A stretch of 34,663 bases of DNA from an uncultured Spirochaeta sp. (lineage in GTDB: Bacteria > Spirochaetota > Spirochaetia > DSM-27196 > Alkalispirochaetaceae). The notes beneath the pieces are model-generated. The model was not told the origin of the DNA and ran no database searches. It saw nothing but the letters and a program-made list of their open reading frames with translations. A program made the position numbers and the translations under genes. The stretch is from assembly GCA_913030605.1 (NCBI GenBank), contig CAJWEZ010000046.1:1-34663 (forward strand), read 5' to 3'. Numbering within the stretch: position 1 is the stretch's first letter; each line of letters starts with the position of its first letter. Positions 1 to 10,289 of the stretch are shown piece by piece.

Positions 1-903
1 CGACGCCCCGTCCCGGAGACCCGGCGGTGTCACGGTTGACATCGTCCACACGTAATCCACGGCACCGGGAATGGCGATCACGGCAAAGTACTTGCCCGCC
101 AGGGCGGTCCACTGCACGCGCTGGTCGAGGATCTCGGTGTCCTGGTTTCGCAGACGCACGTTCCGGCGTCGGTCCCCGTCGTAGTAGTAGAAGTTGCGGT
201 ACTCGCGGCGGTTGTCCAGCTCCTCGTACGACGGGCCGATCTGCGGTCCGTAGGAGAGGGTGTACGCCGACCCGTTGAAATCCAGCGGAATCAACGCGTT
301 CACCGAGTTCTGGATCTCCACCGTCGTTTCGATCACGTACTCGCCGGGCACAAACCGGTAGGTCCGCGTGACCGTAAACGGCTGATCCGGCGACCCCTCG
401 ACGTAGAAGTCGCGACTGAACACGAGGGTGTTGGTGTCGGTGGAATCCACGCGCCGAAAGAGATCCCTGACCGGCGGTGCGTCGGCGCCGCCGAAATGCA
501 GCGCGAACGCTCCGATGTCGGTGTCTCCCTGCATGACCATCTCGACCGGCTGGTCTCCGTCCATGTGCTCAAGGAGCTCGTAGGACACGACCCGGGCGCC
601 GGCGGGATCCACGACCACGCGGAGTAGGTCGTTCTGATACACGACCGGCTCCGACGAGATGCCGTCGGCGGGGACAGCGAGGATGGGATTCCCGATGATC
701 TGCTGGTTGGAGGGTTGTACGGAGGTCCCGGTGGTTCCCTCACCTGAGGACTGGGCGGTTGTCGTCTCGGCGGGTTGTTGTTCCGCCGGAGCCGCCGTGG
801 ACTCGGGTGTCGGCTCCGGAGGATACAGGGCGTTCTGAATCACGAAGCCGCCGGTGATCACGATCACCGAGAGAACGACCGCAAGAAGGGTGTTCTTTTC
901 CAT
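1..903 (-). CDS. yidC: Membrane protein insertase YidC, N-terminal part (cut by window edge)
   Basis: YidC/Oxa1 inserts and folds inner-membrane proteins with or without SecYEG. The ATG is at 903, and about 301 residues are visible before the frame runs off the window start. The N-terminus MEKNTLLAVVLSVIVI is an uncleaved signal-anchor helix. A Pro/Glu/Thr/Ala-rich tether (about residues 28-60) follows, then the beta-rich periplasmic P1 domain, including a YRFVPGEYVIETTVEI-type strand. That P1 domain marks a Gram-negative-type YidC. The conserved five-helix core would lie upstream of base 1 and cannot be checked. It sits 23 bp after rnpA in the common rpmH-rnpA-yidC order; no yidD gene lies between them. 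A GGAACAG stretch precedes the ATG. The identification rests on N-terminal architecture plus synteny. Confidence 0.93.
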   Translation of the reverse strand, partial: MEKNTLLAVVLSVIVITGGFVIQNALYPPEPTPESTAAPAEQQPAETTTAQSSGEGTTGTSVQPSNQQIIGNPILAVPADGISSEPVVYQNDLLRVVVDPAGARVVSYELLEHMDGDQPVEMVMQGDTDIGAFALHFGGADAPPVRDLFRRVDSTDTNTLVFSRDFYVEGSPDQPFTVTRTYRFVPGEYVIETTVEIQNSVNALIPLDFNGSAYTLSYGPQIGPSYEELDNRREYRNFYYYDGDRRRNVRLRNQDTEILDQRVQWTALAGKYFAVIAIPGAVDYVWTMSTVTPPGLRDGAS

Positions 904-926
904 CTCTGTTCCTTAATGCTCCCGGC

Positions 927-1268
927 TTACGCTATCAGCTCGGCCCGGCGCAACAGTGTCTCAACCTGTGAACAACGATCGGAATAGCTGAACGAACCCG
1001 GATACAGAACAAACGCCAGGTCGTAGTGACCGGCGATTTCTGGTTTGTACAATCGGTACGCTTCCCGTACCAATCTTCGCGCCCGGTTCCGTTCCACGGA
1101 TCCGGAAAAACGGCGCGTCGCAGCAAACAGAACGCGGCTCCATCTCAGCTCATTGGGAATGACCCGGAGATGGAGTCCGCGAACTCGGTGCACGTGTTCA
1201 CTGTGGAATACGCGCGAGATATCACGTCTTCGTCGGAGAATCTCGGCCTTAGTAAGGCTTCTTCTCAT
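927..1268 (-). CDS. rnpA: Ribonuclease P protein component
   Basis: RnpA is the small basic protein that helps the RNase P RNA bind the 5' leader of pre-tRNA. The predicted protein has 113 residues, near the usual 110-120. It is Arg-rich and has the family motif [17 protein letters not shown], where the RNR core contacts the RNA. I chose the ATG at 1268 ([17 protein letters not shown]). A TTG at 1274 would add two residues, and neither has a clear Shine-Dalgarno sequence. The gene overlaps the 3' end of rpmH by 20 bp, so translational coupling to rpmH is likely. yidC follows 23 bp downstream. Confidence 0.93.
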   Translation of the reverse strand: MRRSLTKAEILRRRRDISRVFHSEHVHRVRGLHLRVIPNELRWSRVLFAATRRFSGSVERNRARRLVREAYRLYKPEIAGHYDLAFVLYPGSFSYSDRCSQVETLLRRAELIA

Positions 1269-1404
1269 CCGCAACGGTCAGCTTTTTCCGCCCCTTGGCA
1301 CGTCGGCGCTTGAGCACCAGGCGACCGCCCTTGGTCTTCATACGGGCACGAAATCCGAACTTGCGGTTACGTTTGACGCGACTCGGCTGGTAGGTTCGCT
1401 TCAT
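1249..1404 (-). CDS. rpmH: 50S ribosomal protein L34
   Basis: L34 is a small, very basic protein of the large ribosomal subunit. The reading frame of 51 codons begins [20 protein letters not shown] and continues with the conserved [22 protein letters not shown] segment. This is an essentially full family match with a short C-terminal extension (TVADEKKPY). It is the first gene of the rpmH-rnpA-yidC group. The 113-bp spacer up to the divergent chemoreceptor must hold its promoter; I see no confident -35/-10 pair there. Confidence 0.96.
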   Translation of the reverse strand: MKRTYQPSRVKRNRKFGFRARMKTKGGRLVLKRRRAKGRKKLTVADEKKPY

Positions 1405-1482
1405 AGCTTTACTCCTCGTCTGAACGTAACAGGTGGCGCAGTATACCGACGCACTTCATCGCGTGTCAATCAACTGAAGCCG

Positions 1483-1511
1483 TTGCGCTCGCGGCGACCC
1501 GAAACTACACT
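1483..1511 (+). promoter_or_regulatory. Sigma70-type promoter for the chemoreceptor gene, leaderless geometry
   Basis: TTGCGC (1483-1488), a 17-bp spacer and TACACT (1506-1511). The chemoreceptor ATG at 1518 begins only 6 bp after the -10 box, so transcription would start at or beside the A of ATG. No Shine-Dalgarno sequence lies before the ATG. The -35 is a moderate match. Confidence 0.5.
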
Positions 1512-1517
1512 CATTCC

Positions 1518-3401
1518 ATGAAGCGATCGGCATTTGTATCGATTCTGGGTATCAATATCGTGATACCTCTGTTTTTTGGTGCGTTCGTCCGAGAACAGTT
1601 TGTCGGGCTGTTCAACCCGAACCTTGAGATGTCGATCGCGGAGCGGTTCGTGTTTTCGCTCCGACCGATAAACTTCCTCGCCGTAATTCTCTTCGGCACG
1701 ATCGCGTACATCATGGTGATTCGTCTTCTGAGACCGCTTCACGAGTACCTCGTACGAGGCGGTGGTGATGATCGGTACTCGGCAGCACGCCGCGCGGCGA
1801 TCCGCGTCCCCTGGTATCTGATAGGGCTCCACGTGGTGATCTGGATCGTGGCGGTAACGGCGATCTACGGATTTCTCTATCACTGGGACTCCCCCGGCGG
1901 GATCAGCTACGTAAAGTCGCTGTTCAATTCGGTGGCGACCGGTCTCATCACGGGACTCGCGGGAGCGCTCGCGATCAGCCTTGTGCTCGTCCCGTATAAG
2001 CAGAAACTCCAAATGACGTCCGTCCAACCCGGCGAGCGTGACCTGTTTATGCAGACGAAAGACTACCTGATTCTCGCCACGGTGGTGATCAACATGGGCG
2101 TCTTCTTTGAACACATCGCCTCGTTCTACCGCGTCGGCAATCCCCCACCGGGTCTGGAACACCACGCCGTCGCGGTCGCCCTCGTCACTGCCCTGTACCT
2201 GGCGGTCCTCATGGGGATGCTCGCGATCTCGCGCAACGAGTCCGCAAAACAGTATCGCTTTCTCGAGCAACGACTCCAGGCACTGGCGTCCGCCGGTGGT
2301 GATCTCACCCGACCGGTGTACCTCGTCAATTTTGACGAGCTCGGTGTGGTGACGGAACGTATCAACGAGTTTGTTGCATCGCTGCGGGAACTCGTGAAGT
2401 ACCTCGTGGATGAGGTCGGAAACGTCGCGACCACCGGATCGGAGATGGACCAGGCGTTCGTCGAGCTCGACGAGCAGGCGAGTTCATCGACCAGAACGGT
2501 CAGTCACGTTGGGGAGGAGATCGTTCGCACGCGGACCGCGGTAGAAACCTCCACCGCCGCAGTTGGGGGCATCAGCGGCAGAATCGAATCGCTTGAGCGC
2601 CAGGTACAGGATCAGTCATCGGCGGTGGAGCAATCATCGGCGGCGGTCGAGGAGATGGTCGGAAGCGTTGGGTCGATCAGCCGTACCGTCCGCGAACTGG
2701 AAACGATATCCCGCAGCCTAGGGGAGGCGGTGACGGCAACCCGGGATCGAACCAACCTCTTTAACACCCGCATGCAGGAGGTGAGCGAACACGCGGATAC
2801 GCTGCAGCAGGCAAACCAGCTCATCAACCGCGTCGCGTCGCAGACCTCCCTCCTGGCGATGAATGCAGCGATCGAGGCGGCCCACGCCGGCGACGCCGGA
2901 CGCGGTTTTGCGGTCGTCGCCGAAGAGATCCGGGATCTGGCGGAAAGCGCCACTGAGCAGAGCAAACAGATCCGTCGGTCACTCAAGACGACAACCGCGC
3001 TCATCGCCTCGATCGCCGACGATGTACAGGAAACCGTCGGAACCGCGGAACACATGGGTCAACTGCTGGAACAGACGCAGGGGATTCAGACGTCGGTACT
3101 CAACGGCCTGGCGGAACAGGAGGCGGGAAGCCGGGAAATTCTTGCGGCGATCGAAACGATGCGAGACTCGACCGAGTCTGTCCGTGAGGCAACCGTCTCG
3201 ATGAATCGCGACGCCGGTGCCGTCAACGCCGAGATCGACTCCCTGACCGCCATCAGCATCGACCTCGAAGAATCGATGTCCACACTCACCCGGAGCAACG
3301 ACCTCACGTCTCTGGCGATCACGCGAATGCGCGAGATGGGAGTGCAGATGCAGCGCGCACTTCAGGGAATCGCCGAGCTGATCGGTCGGTTTCGCGTGTA
3401 G
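1518..3401 (+). CDS. Methyl-accepting chemotaxis protein, polytopic, no periplasmic sensor domain
   Basis: Chemoreceptor that would control CheA/CheY and flagellar switching. The 627 residues divide into an N-terminal membrane half of about six hydrophobic helices (roughly residues 7-27, 48-70, 94-120, 135-160, 180-200 and 212-232) and a long cytoplasmic coiled-coil signalling domain. The hairpin tip is clear: [19 protein letters not shown], then [16 protein letters not shown], which is the CheA/CheW-binding region. There is no extended periplasmic loop of the usual Cache or four-helix type, so the ligand, if any, would be sensed in or near the membrane. There is no NWETF-type CheR tether at the C-terminus (ends GRFRV). 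It is transcribed toward the minus-strand recF operon, ending 16 bp from the convergent DUF721 gene. The ATG is preceded by a promoter rather than a Shine-Dalgarno sequence. Confidence 0.93.
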   Translation: MKRSAFVSILGINIVIPLFFGAFVREQFVGLFNPNLEMSIAERFVFSLRPINFLAVILFGTIAYIMVIRLLRPLHEYLVRGGGDDRYSAARRAAIRVPWYLIGLHVVIWIVAVTAIYGFLYHWDSPGGISYVKSLFNSVATGLITGLAGALAISLVLVPYKQKLQMTSVQPGERDLFMQTKDYLILATVVINMGVFFEHIASFYRVGNPPPGLEHHAVAVALVTALYLAVLMGMLAISRNESAKQYRFLEQRLQALASAGGDLTRPVYLVNFDELGVVTERINEFVASLRELVKYLVDEVGNVATTGSEMDQAFVELDEQASSSTRTVSHVGEEIVRTRTAVETSTAAVGGISGRIESLERQVQDQSSAVEQSSAAVEEMVGSVGSISRTVRELETISRSLGEAVTATRDRTNLFNTRMQEVSEHADTLQQANQLINRVASQTSLLAMNAAIEAAHAGDAGRGFAVVAEEIRDLAESATEQSKQIRRSLKTTTALIASIADDVQETVGTAEHMGQLLEQTQGIQTSVLNGLAEQEAGSREILAAIETMRDSTESVREATVSMNRDAGAVNAEIDSLTAISIDLEESMSTLTRSNDLTSLAITRMREMGVQMQRALQGIAELIGRFRV

Positions 3402-3417
3402 CCGTCTGAATCGCGGG

Positions 3418-3984
3418 CTACTCGCGCCCGGTGTTGCGTTCCTTTTCCTCGAGCGCCCGGCGGAGCCCCGCCAGGTGCCGCTGAAACTCGTCGTCTTCCG
3501 CCGCAGAACCGCTCGATACCGTGTCCTCGTCCGACCCCGAGGCGTCATCGTCACGACGGTCGGTTCCCCGGGACTCGGTAGCTGACTCACCATCGTGCCT
3601 GGCATCGGCCCGTTCACGCTCCGGACGGTCGCGATCGACGGTCGATTCCTCCGTGCCGGTGTCACCCTGCCAGGGACTCGCAAACTCGCTTACGATTGTA
3701 AACGCCAGATTGCGGGCGTTCAGGGCGGGGAAATCACGCTGGATGCGCGCAACAATGCGGGTGCGGTCCATGTGCATGCGCTGGAGCCACGCCGGATGGT
3801 CGACCCCGATCAGAACGGTCCCGTTCTTCACATCCAGCACCTGGGAGTGGGCCGCTTTGTCGGTTCCGACGATCTTCGGCCACGCCTGCACGAAGGGAAC
3901 CACACCCGTTTCGTCGCGGGCGCCGATCGAATCGATGAATCGGTTGATGAGGTTCCGGGCGCTATTCGGCTCGTAGTTCGCCAT
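3418..3984 (-). CDS. DUF721 / DciA-like protein
   Basis: A 188-residue protein. The N-terminal ~110 residues fit the DUF721 family, which includes DciA, the ancestral loader of the DnaB helicase. Visible features are a helical start (ANYEPNSARNLINRFIDSI), then the core VQAWPKIVGTDKAAHSQVLDVKNGTVLIGVDHPAWLQRM with its conserved W-xxIVG and HPAW patterns. The rest is highly charged and probably disordered (many R, D, E and S residues), ending in a short helix EFQRHLAGLRRALEEKER. I chose ATG 3984, which overlaps the recF stop by 23 bp; the open frame extends further upstream, but inside recF. The position right after recF next to dnaA and dnaN fits a replication role. DciA function is inferred from family and context; no helicase-interaction evidence is visible. 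Confidence 0.82.
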   Translation of the reverse strand: MANYEPNSARNLINRFIDSIGARDETGVVPFVQAWPKIVGTDKAAHSQVLDVKNGTVLIGVDHPAWLQRMHMDRTRIVARIQRDFPALNARNLAFTIVSEFASPWQGDTGTEESTVDRDRPERERADARHDGESATESRGTDRRDDDASGSDEDTVSSGSAAEDDEFQRHLAGLRRALEEKERNTGRE

Positions 3985-5041
3985 CACTGACGGAATATAC
4001 CAGTGTGTCGTCGGTTCGATAAGCGCCGTAGGGTTCACCGGGCAGAAAGGTGAAAATGCGCTGCTCCGACTCCGGGAGCCGGTCCACAAAGCGCGCGCGA
4101 CGCCGCGGGTCCAGTTCCAGCAGCACATCGTCGAGTAGCAGGACGGGGAGTCGACCGGTTTGCTGCGCGAAAAATCGCGCCTGCGCCACCCGGAGAATGA
4201 GCGCGGTGAGGCGCTGCTGACCGGTGGAGGCGATTTGCAGAAAGTCGCGCTCCTGATACCGGAACAGGATGCGATCGCGGTGCGGTCCACTGGTCGTGGT
4301 GCGCAGCGCCAGCTCCTGTTCCCGACGGTCAGCCAGGTGCACCAGAACCTCGGCCGGATCCGAAAGCTCGCGCCAGCTGGGACGGTAGTCGAGGATTAGC
4401 CCGTCATCGAGCCCGGAGATCGCCTGAAAATCCTCGGAAAAGACGCTGTTGAACGCGTCGAGGACCGCCTGCCGCCGCCGCTGAATCTCGAGCCCCACCG
4501 TCGCCAGTTCCTGGTCGTAGACCGGCAGCATCTCCAGCATCCCGTCCTTGATCGCCTGGTTCCGGTTTCGCAGCACTGCGCGATAGCGCCGCATATCGTC
4601 GATGTACACCGGCTGGTACATGCTCAGTGTCTGATCCACGAACCAGCGCTGCATCTCCGGCGGACCGTTTACGAACCCCATATCGTCGTGGCGAAACACA
4701 ACCGAAGGAATCAGGGACACCATATCCCGGCGGTCCTGTACGCCGCTCCCGTCGAGCGTGATCTTCTTGCGGTTGTCCTGCCAGCGGATTTCGAGCTGGT
4801 GGCGTCCGTCACGGCCGTCAAAGAGCCCGTCGATCGCCATCTCCCGCGTGCCAAGCCGGCACAGTTCGCTGTCCCGGCGGGTACGGAAACTGGCGCCGTA
4901 GCTCATGAGGTACAGACTCTCGAGGAAGTTGCTCTTGCCCTGGCCGTTCTGACCAACCAAAAAAACCTGCGGCGAAGGCAGTTCAACGTGCCCGTCACGC
5001 AGGTTTCTGAATTGGTAAAAGCGGACCCGTTCGAAGCCCAT
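3962..5041 (-). CDS. recF: DNA replication and repair protein RecF
   Basis: RecF is an SMC-like ATPase that, with RecO and RecR, loads RecA at gaps in damaged DNA. The protein has 359 residues, a normal length. It opens MGFERVRFYQFRNL, the typical RecF start with the conserved RNL. Walker A is GQNGQGKSNFLES (about residues 31-43). The ABC-type signature is STGQQRLTALIL and Walker B is PVLLLDDVLLELD, with the D-loop following. It lies 39 bp after dnaN and overlaps the DUF721 gene, in the classic dnaA-dnaN-recF order. RecR, its partner, is encoded at 26028-26615 in the same window. Confidence 0.97.
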   Translation of the reverse strand: MGFERVRFYQFRNLRDGHVELPSPQVFLVGQNGQGKSNFLESLYLMSYGASFRTRRDSELCRLGTREMAIDGLFDGRDGRHQLEIRWQDNRKKITLDGSGVQDRRDMVSLIPSVVFRHDDMGFVNGPPEMQRWFVDQTLSMYQPVYIDDMRRYRAVLRNRNQAIKDGMLEMLPVYDQELATVGLEIQRRRQAVLDAFNSVFSEDFQAISGLDDGLILDYRPSWRELSDPAEVLVHLADRREQELALRTTTSGPHRDRILFRYQERDFLQIASTGQQRLTALILRVAQARFFAQQTGRLPVLLLDDVLLELDPRRRARFVDRLPESEQRIFTFLPGEPYGAYRTDDTLVYSVSDGELRAE

Positions 5042-5080
5042 CAGCGTACGCCGCAGCCCGGTCCGGGGTCGCCGCTCCTG

Positions 5081-6193
5081 CTACTGAATCTGCATCGGCA
5101 TCACGATGTGGAAGAAGTTCTCCCGCGGCTCGGAATAGATCGTGATCGCCTTGCTGGATTCGGTAAAGTGGATCGAGATCGCCTCGGATGAGATCACCCG
5201 CAGCGGATCCACCAGATAGGTGTAGTTCAGCGCGATCGTGGTCTCGGGACCGTCGTACTCAACGGGAATGTCCTCCCGTGCCACACCGATCTCGCTTTCC
5301 TCACTGCGCAGCTGCAGACTCCCGGAGGAGAGCTCCAGGTAGATACGCCGACTCTTCTCCACCAGGAGCGAGACACGCTTGAGCGCCTCGGAGAGCTCGG
5401 TCTTGTCCAACATGATGTGGTAGTGCTGGTTTTCCGGGATAACGCGACGGTAGTTGGGAAACTGTCCGTCGATCAGGGCCGACGAGATCAGGTGATCCTC
5501 GAACTCGAAAAACACGTGCTTGTCGGCCACCGCCATGCGAAGGGTGCCTTCTCCGCTGGCGAGTTTGCGAACCAGGTTGAGCACCTTGGGAGGAATGATT
5601 ACGCCCTCGAAATCGCCGATGCCCTCGGGCAGGTCCTGACTGATATACGACAGCCGGCGACCGTCGGTGGCTACCATGACCAGCTTGCCGTCGTCGGGCT
5701 CGAGATAGACGCCGTTCATGAAGAACCGTGTCTCATCGTCGGAGACGGCGAAGGCGGTCTGCGAGACCATGGCGATGAACTGATCCTGCGGAAATTCGAA
5801 GTATCCGTCCGGTGCCTGCGTCTGGATTTCCGGAAACTTGTCCGCTGAGATACTGCGCAGACGAAAGTCGATCTTCTTGAACGTGGGACGAATAACGAAG
5901 TTCTCACCGGTGTTCTGCGGGTTCTGCTCGAACTCGATGTCCCCTGAGGGAACGGTGCGGAGAATTCCGAGGAGCTTGTCGCAGAATACCGTGGTCACAC
6001 CGGGCTCGACGACGGTAACGGGAAGTGTCGTTTCGAAGCTGACCTTCAGATCGGTTGCCCGGACGGTAAGGGTACCATCCTGAGCCTGGAGCAGCACGTT
6101 TGACAGGATCGACATGTTTGAACGCGAGGCGATGATCTCCTGGGCGACCTGAATCTCGCGGATGATTACGTCTCGTTCTACGGTGAATTTCAC
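5081..6193 (-). CDS. dnaN: DNA polymerase III beta subunit (sliding clamp)
   Basis: The beta clamp encircles DNA as a dimer and tethers polymerase III and repair enzymes. The 370-residue length and three repeated clamp folds match the family. It starts MKFTVERDVIIREIQVAQEII and ends with the conserved hydrophobic tail HIVMPMQIQ, near the partner-binding pocket. The start is GTG at 6193. An AAAGGAG sequence lies about 11 bp upstream, a rather long spacing. A TATAAT box (minus strand, 6223-6228) lies just upstream, next to the origin unwinding element, so initiation at oriC and dnaN transcription share DNA. It is followed by recF after 39 bp. Confidence 0.97.
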   Translation of the reverse strand: MKFTVERDVIIREIQVAQEIIASRSNMSILSNVLLQAQDGTLTVRATDLKVSFETTLPVTVVEPGVTTVFCDKLLGILRTVPSGDIEFEQNPQNTGENFVIRPTFKKIDFRLRSISADKFPEIQTQAPDGYFEFPQDQFIAMVSQTAFAVSDDETRFFMNGVYLEPDDGKLVMVATDGRRLSYISQDLPEGIGDFEGVIIPPKVLNLVRKLASGEGTLRMAVADKHVFFEFEDHLISSALIDGQFPNYRRVIPENQHYHIMLDKTELSEALKRVSLLVEKSRRIYLELSSGSLQLRSEESEIGVAREDIPVEYDGPETTIALNYTYLVDPLRVISSEAISIHFTESSKAITIYSEPRENFFHIVMPMQIQ

Positions 6194-6221
6194 GGGTGTA
6201 CCGGCTCCTTTCCCTAGTGGG

Positions 6222-6276
6222 GATTATACATAAAAGATAGTAGTAGCAGTAGTAGGGACCGGGGATTTGTGGACAA
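6222..6276 (+). other. oriC basal unwinding element: AT-rich stretch, DnaA-trios, GC spacer, DnaA box
   Basis: Reading left to right: an AT-rich run (6222-6237), six trinucleotides TAGTAGTAGCAGTAGTAG (6238-6255), a GC-rich spacer (6256-6265) and a DnaA box TGTGGACAA (6268-6276; TTGTCCACA on the minus strand). This is the arrangement described for Bacillus subtilis, where DnaA bound at the box extends onto 3'-GAT-5' trios in the single strand and melts the adjoining AT-rich DNA. Order and polarity both agree. It lies in the dnaA-dnaN spacer, a usual place. Function is inferred from architecture. Confidence 0.75.
6223..6251 (-). promoter_or_regulatory. Probable dnaN promoter
   Basis: Read on the minus strand, a perfect -10 TATAAT occupies 6223-6228, with a poor -35 (TACTGC) 17 bp upstream at 6246-6251. 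The -35 would fall inside the TAG repeat tract of the origin, so DnaA binding there could repress dnaN. Confidence 0.5.
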
Positions 6277-6420
6277 CTCACCTAAGTCGTTTCCCCGACG
6301 GATGTTGTGTCTAGAACAACCCGGTCACCTCTGTCCCGGGGTTATCCACTTGTCCCCACTGCCGAAAGTTGTCCCGGGGTTATCCCGGTTGTTCCCCGGT
6401 GTTGTCCCGATACCGATCGG
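6268..6420. other. oriC DnaA-box cluster and 16-bp direct repeats (dnaA-dnaN spacer)
   Basis: Boxes resembling TTATNCACA occur at 6268-6276 (TGTGGACAA), 6342-6350 (TTATCCACT) and 6380-6388 (TTATCCCGG). The last two lie in two exact copies of TGTCCCGGGGTTATCC at 6332-6347 and 6370-6385, 38 bp apart. Further TGTCCC and TGTTCCCC fragments follow to 6410. With the unwinding element on the left, this is likely the main DnaA assembly region. Confidence 0.7.
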
Positions 6421-6432
6421 AGCAGAGGGTAC

Positions 6433-6460
6433 AAAAAAAACCACACCTCCAACGGTGTGG
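6433..6460 (-). terminator. Rho-independent terminator after dnaA
   Basis: On the minus strand the stem CCACACC, loop GTTGGA and stem GGTGTGG are followed by a run of eight T. It sits about 45 bp past the dnaA stop, so it would separate dnaA transcripts from dnaN and limit transcription into the origin. A second perfect hairpin, ACCGGGTT-TG-AACCCGGT (6473-6490), lies between it and dnaA and has no T-run. Confidence 0.85.
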
Positions 6461-6504
6461 CTGACGGGCATAACCGGGTTTGAACCCGGTGAAGGGCGGG
6501 AACT

Positions 6505-7977
6505 CTACCGTGACGGCCGGCTTCCCTCTTCTTTAATGCGTCGGATGAGCGTCTGGATCACGTCTTCGATGGTGGGATCCGTCCGCATCCGGCTTTCGAT
6601 GCGCTGACAGGCGTGCATGACCGTTGTGTGGTCCCGTCCGCCAAACTCCAGGCCGATGTCGGTCATGGACGCCTCGGTGATCTCCCGGGCGACGTACATC
6701 GCCAGCTGCCGGGGAAATGCGACCTGACGGGTTCGCTTCTTTCCCTTGAGCTCGTTCGGCGACAGGTTGAAATAGTCGGCAACGGTGCGCTGGATAATGT
6801 CGATCGTGATGTTGCTCTGCAGGGGACTGGAGAAGAAGTCCTTGAGCTGCCGTTGAGCCACATCCACCGTGATGTCCTTGTTCACGAGTTCGGCGTAGGC
6901 GATGATGCGTGTCAGCGCCGCCTCCAGGTCGCGAACGTTGGTCGTGATCTTCTGACAGATGAGGCTGATCACATCGTTCGGCACGTGGACGCCGGCGGCC
7001 TCGGCCTTCTTCTTGAGAATCGCCACCGCCGTCTCCATCTGCGGTGGCTGAAGGTCCACCGTCAGTCCGCGGGTGAAGCGGTTCTGAAGTCGCTCGGTAA
7101 TGTGCTTGATCTCACTTACCGGACGGTCGGAGGTGAACACCATCTGCTTCTTGGCGTCGAAGAGCGCGTTGAAGGTATGGAAGAGTTCCTCCTGCGTCTC
7201 GTGCTTGTTCTGCAGGAAGTGAATGTCGTCGATCAGGAGGACGTCGGCGTGACGGTATTTGTTCTTGAACAGGTGCGTCTTGTTCTCCTGGATCGAACGG
7301 ATGAACTCGTTGGTAAAGTCCTCGGCTGTTACATACACGACCTTGCGACTCTGGTCGCTCTGCCAGGCGGAGTTGCCGATCGACTGCAGAAGGTGCGTCT
7401 TGCCGAGACCGACACCGCCGTAGATGAGACAGGGGTTGTAGGTGGTTCCCGGGTTCTTCGCGATCGCCATCGCGGCGTTTGCCGCGAACCGGTTGTTGTC
7501 ACCGACGACGAAGTTCTCGAAGGTGTACTCGCGGCTCAGGCCGGGGGCCGTTCCCACCGGCTTCGATTCGGCGACGGCGGTGGCACCCGGACGGCGTTCG
7601 GCAATCGTGGTCGTGGCGAGTCTGGTGTCGGATCCGGCGTCGCGGGTGACGGGCTCGCGCTCCTCGCGCGTGGATTCCGCAGTCCGTCGGGGGCGCGGAC
7701 GTTCCGATGGTGTGATCTCCGCCTTGCGGATCTCAAAATCGAGATTGAGACGACGGCCGGAGAGTTCATACAGTTTTTCTTCGATGAGATCGAGGTACCG
7801 TTGTTTGACCTGGTCCCGATAGAAAGAAGAGGGAACCACCACGGTGATGCTCTGTTCTTCCGACCGGGAGTACTCGATCTGCTGGAACCACATGACAAAC
7901 TCCTGCTCGGAGACCTGATGCTCGATATGCTTCAGCGCCTCGTCCCAGAATACGCGGTTGTCGTGCCAATCGCTCAT
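6505..7977 (-). CDS. dnaA: Chromosomal replication initiator protein DnaA
   Basis: DnaA is the AAA+ ATPase that binds DnaA boxes, melts oriC and recruits the helicase. The protein has 490 residues. Domain I is at the N-terminus (about 1-85; WHDNRVFWDEALKHIEHQV). A charged, low-complexity linker (about 90-150) follows. The AAA+ core has Walker A GGVGLGKTHLL, Walker B VLLIDDIHFLQ, and sensor motifs including TSDRP and RFTRGL. The C-terminal DNA-binding domain has the signature GGRDHTTVMHACQRI. A GAGGAG Shine-Dalgarno sequence lies 5 bp before the ATG at 7977. A -10-like TATGAT on the minus strand (8045-8050) could drive it. DnaA boxes flank it on both sides, which suggests autoregulation. Confidence 0.98.
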   Translation of the reverse strand: MSDWHDNRVFWDEALKHIEHQVSEQEFVMWFQQIEYSRSEEQSITVVVPSSFYRDQVKQRYLDLIEEKLYELSGRRLNLDFEIRKAEITPSERPRPRRTAESTREEREPVTRDAGSDTRLATTTIAERRPGATAVAESKPVGTAPGLSREYTFENFVVGDNNRFAANAAMAIAKNPGTTYNPCLIYGGVGLGKTHLLQSIGNSAWQSDQSRKVVYVTAEDFTNEFIRSIQENKTHLFKNKYRHADVLLIDDIHFLQNKHETQEELFHTFNALFDAKKQMVFTSDRPVSEIKHITERLQNRFTRGLTVDLQPPQMETAVAILKKKAEAAGVHVPNDVISLICQKITTNVRDLEAALTRIIAYAELVNKDITVDVAQRQLKDFFSSPLQSNITIDIIQRTVADYFNLSPNELKGKKRTRQVAFPRQLAMYVAREITEASMTDIGLEFGGRDHTTVMHACQRIESRMRTDPTIEDVIQTLIRRIKEEGSRPSR

Positions 7978-10263
<2,286 letters not shown>

Positions 10264-10289
10264 CGTCCCTGGGCTAGAGGAGTTGGAAA

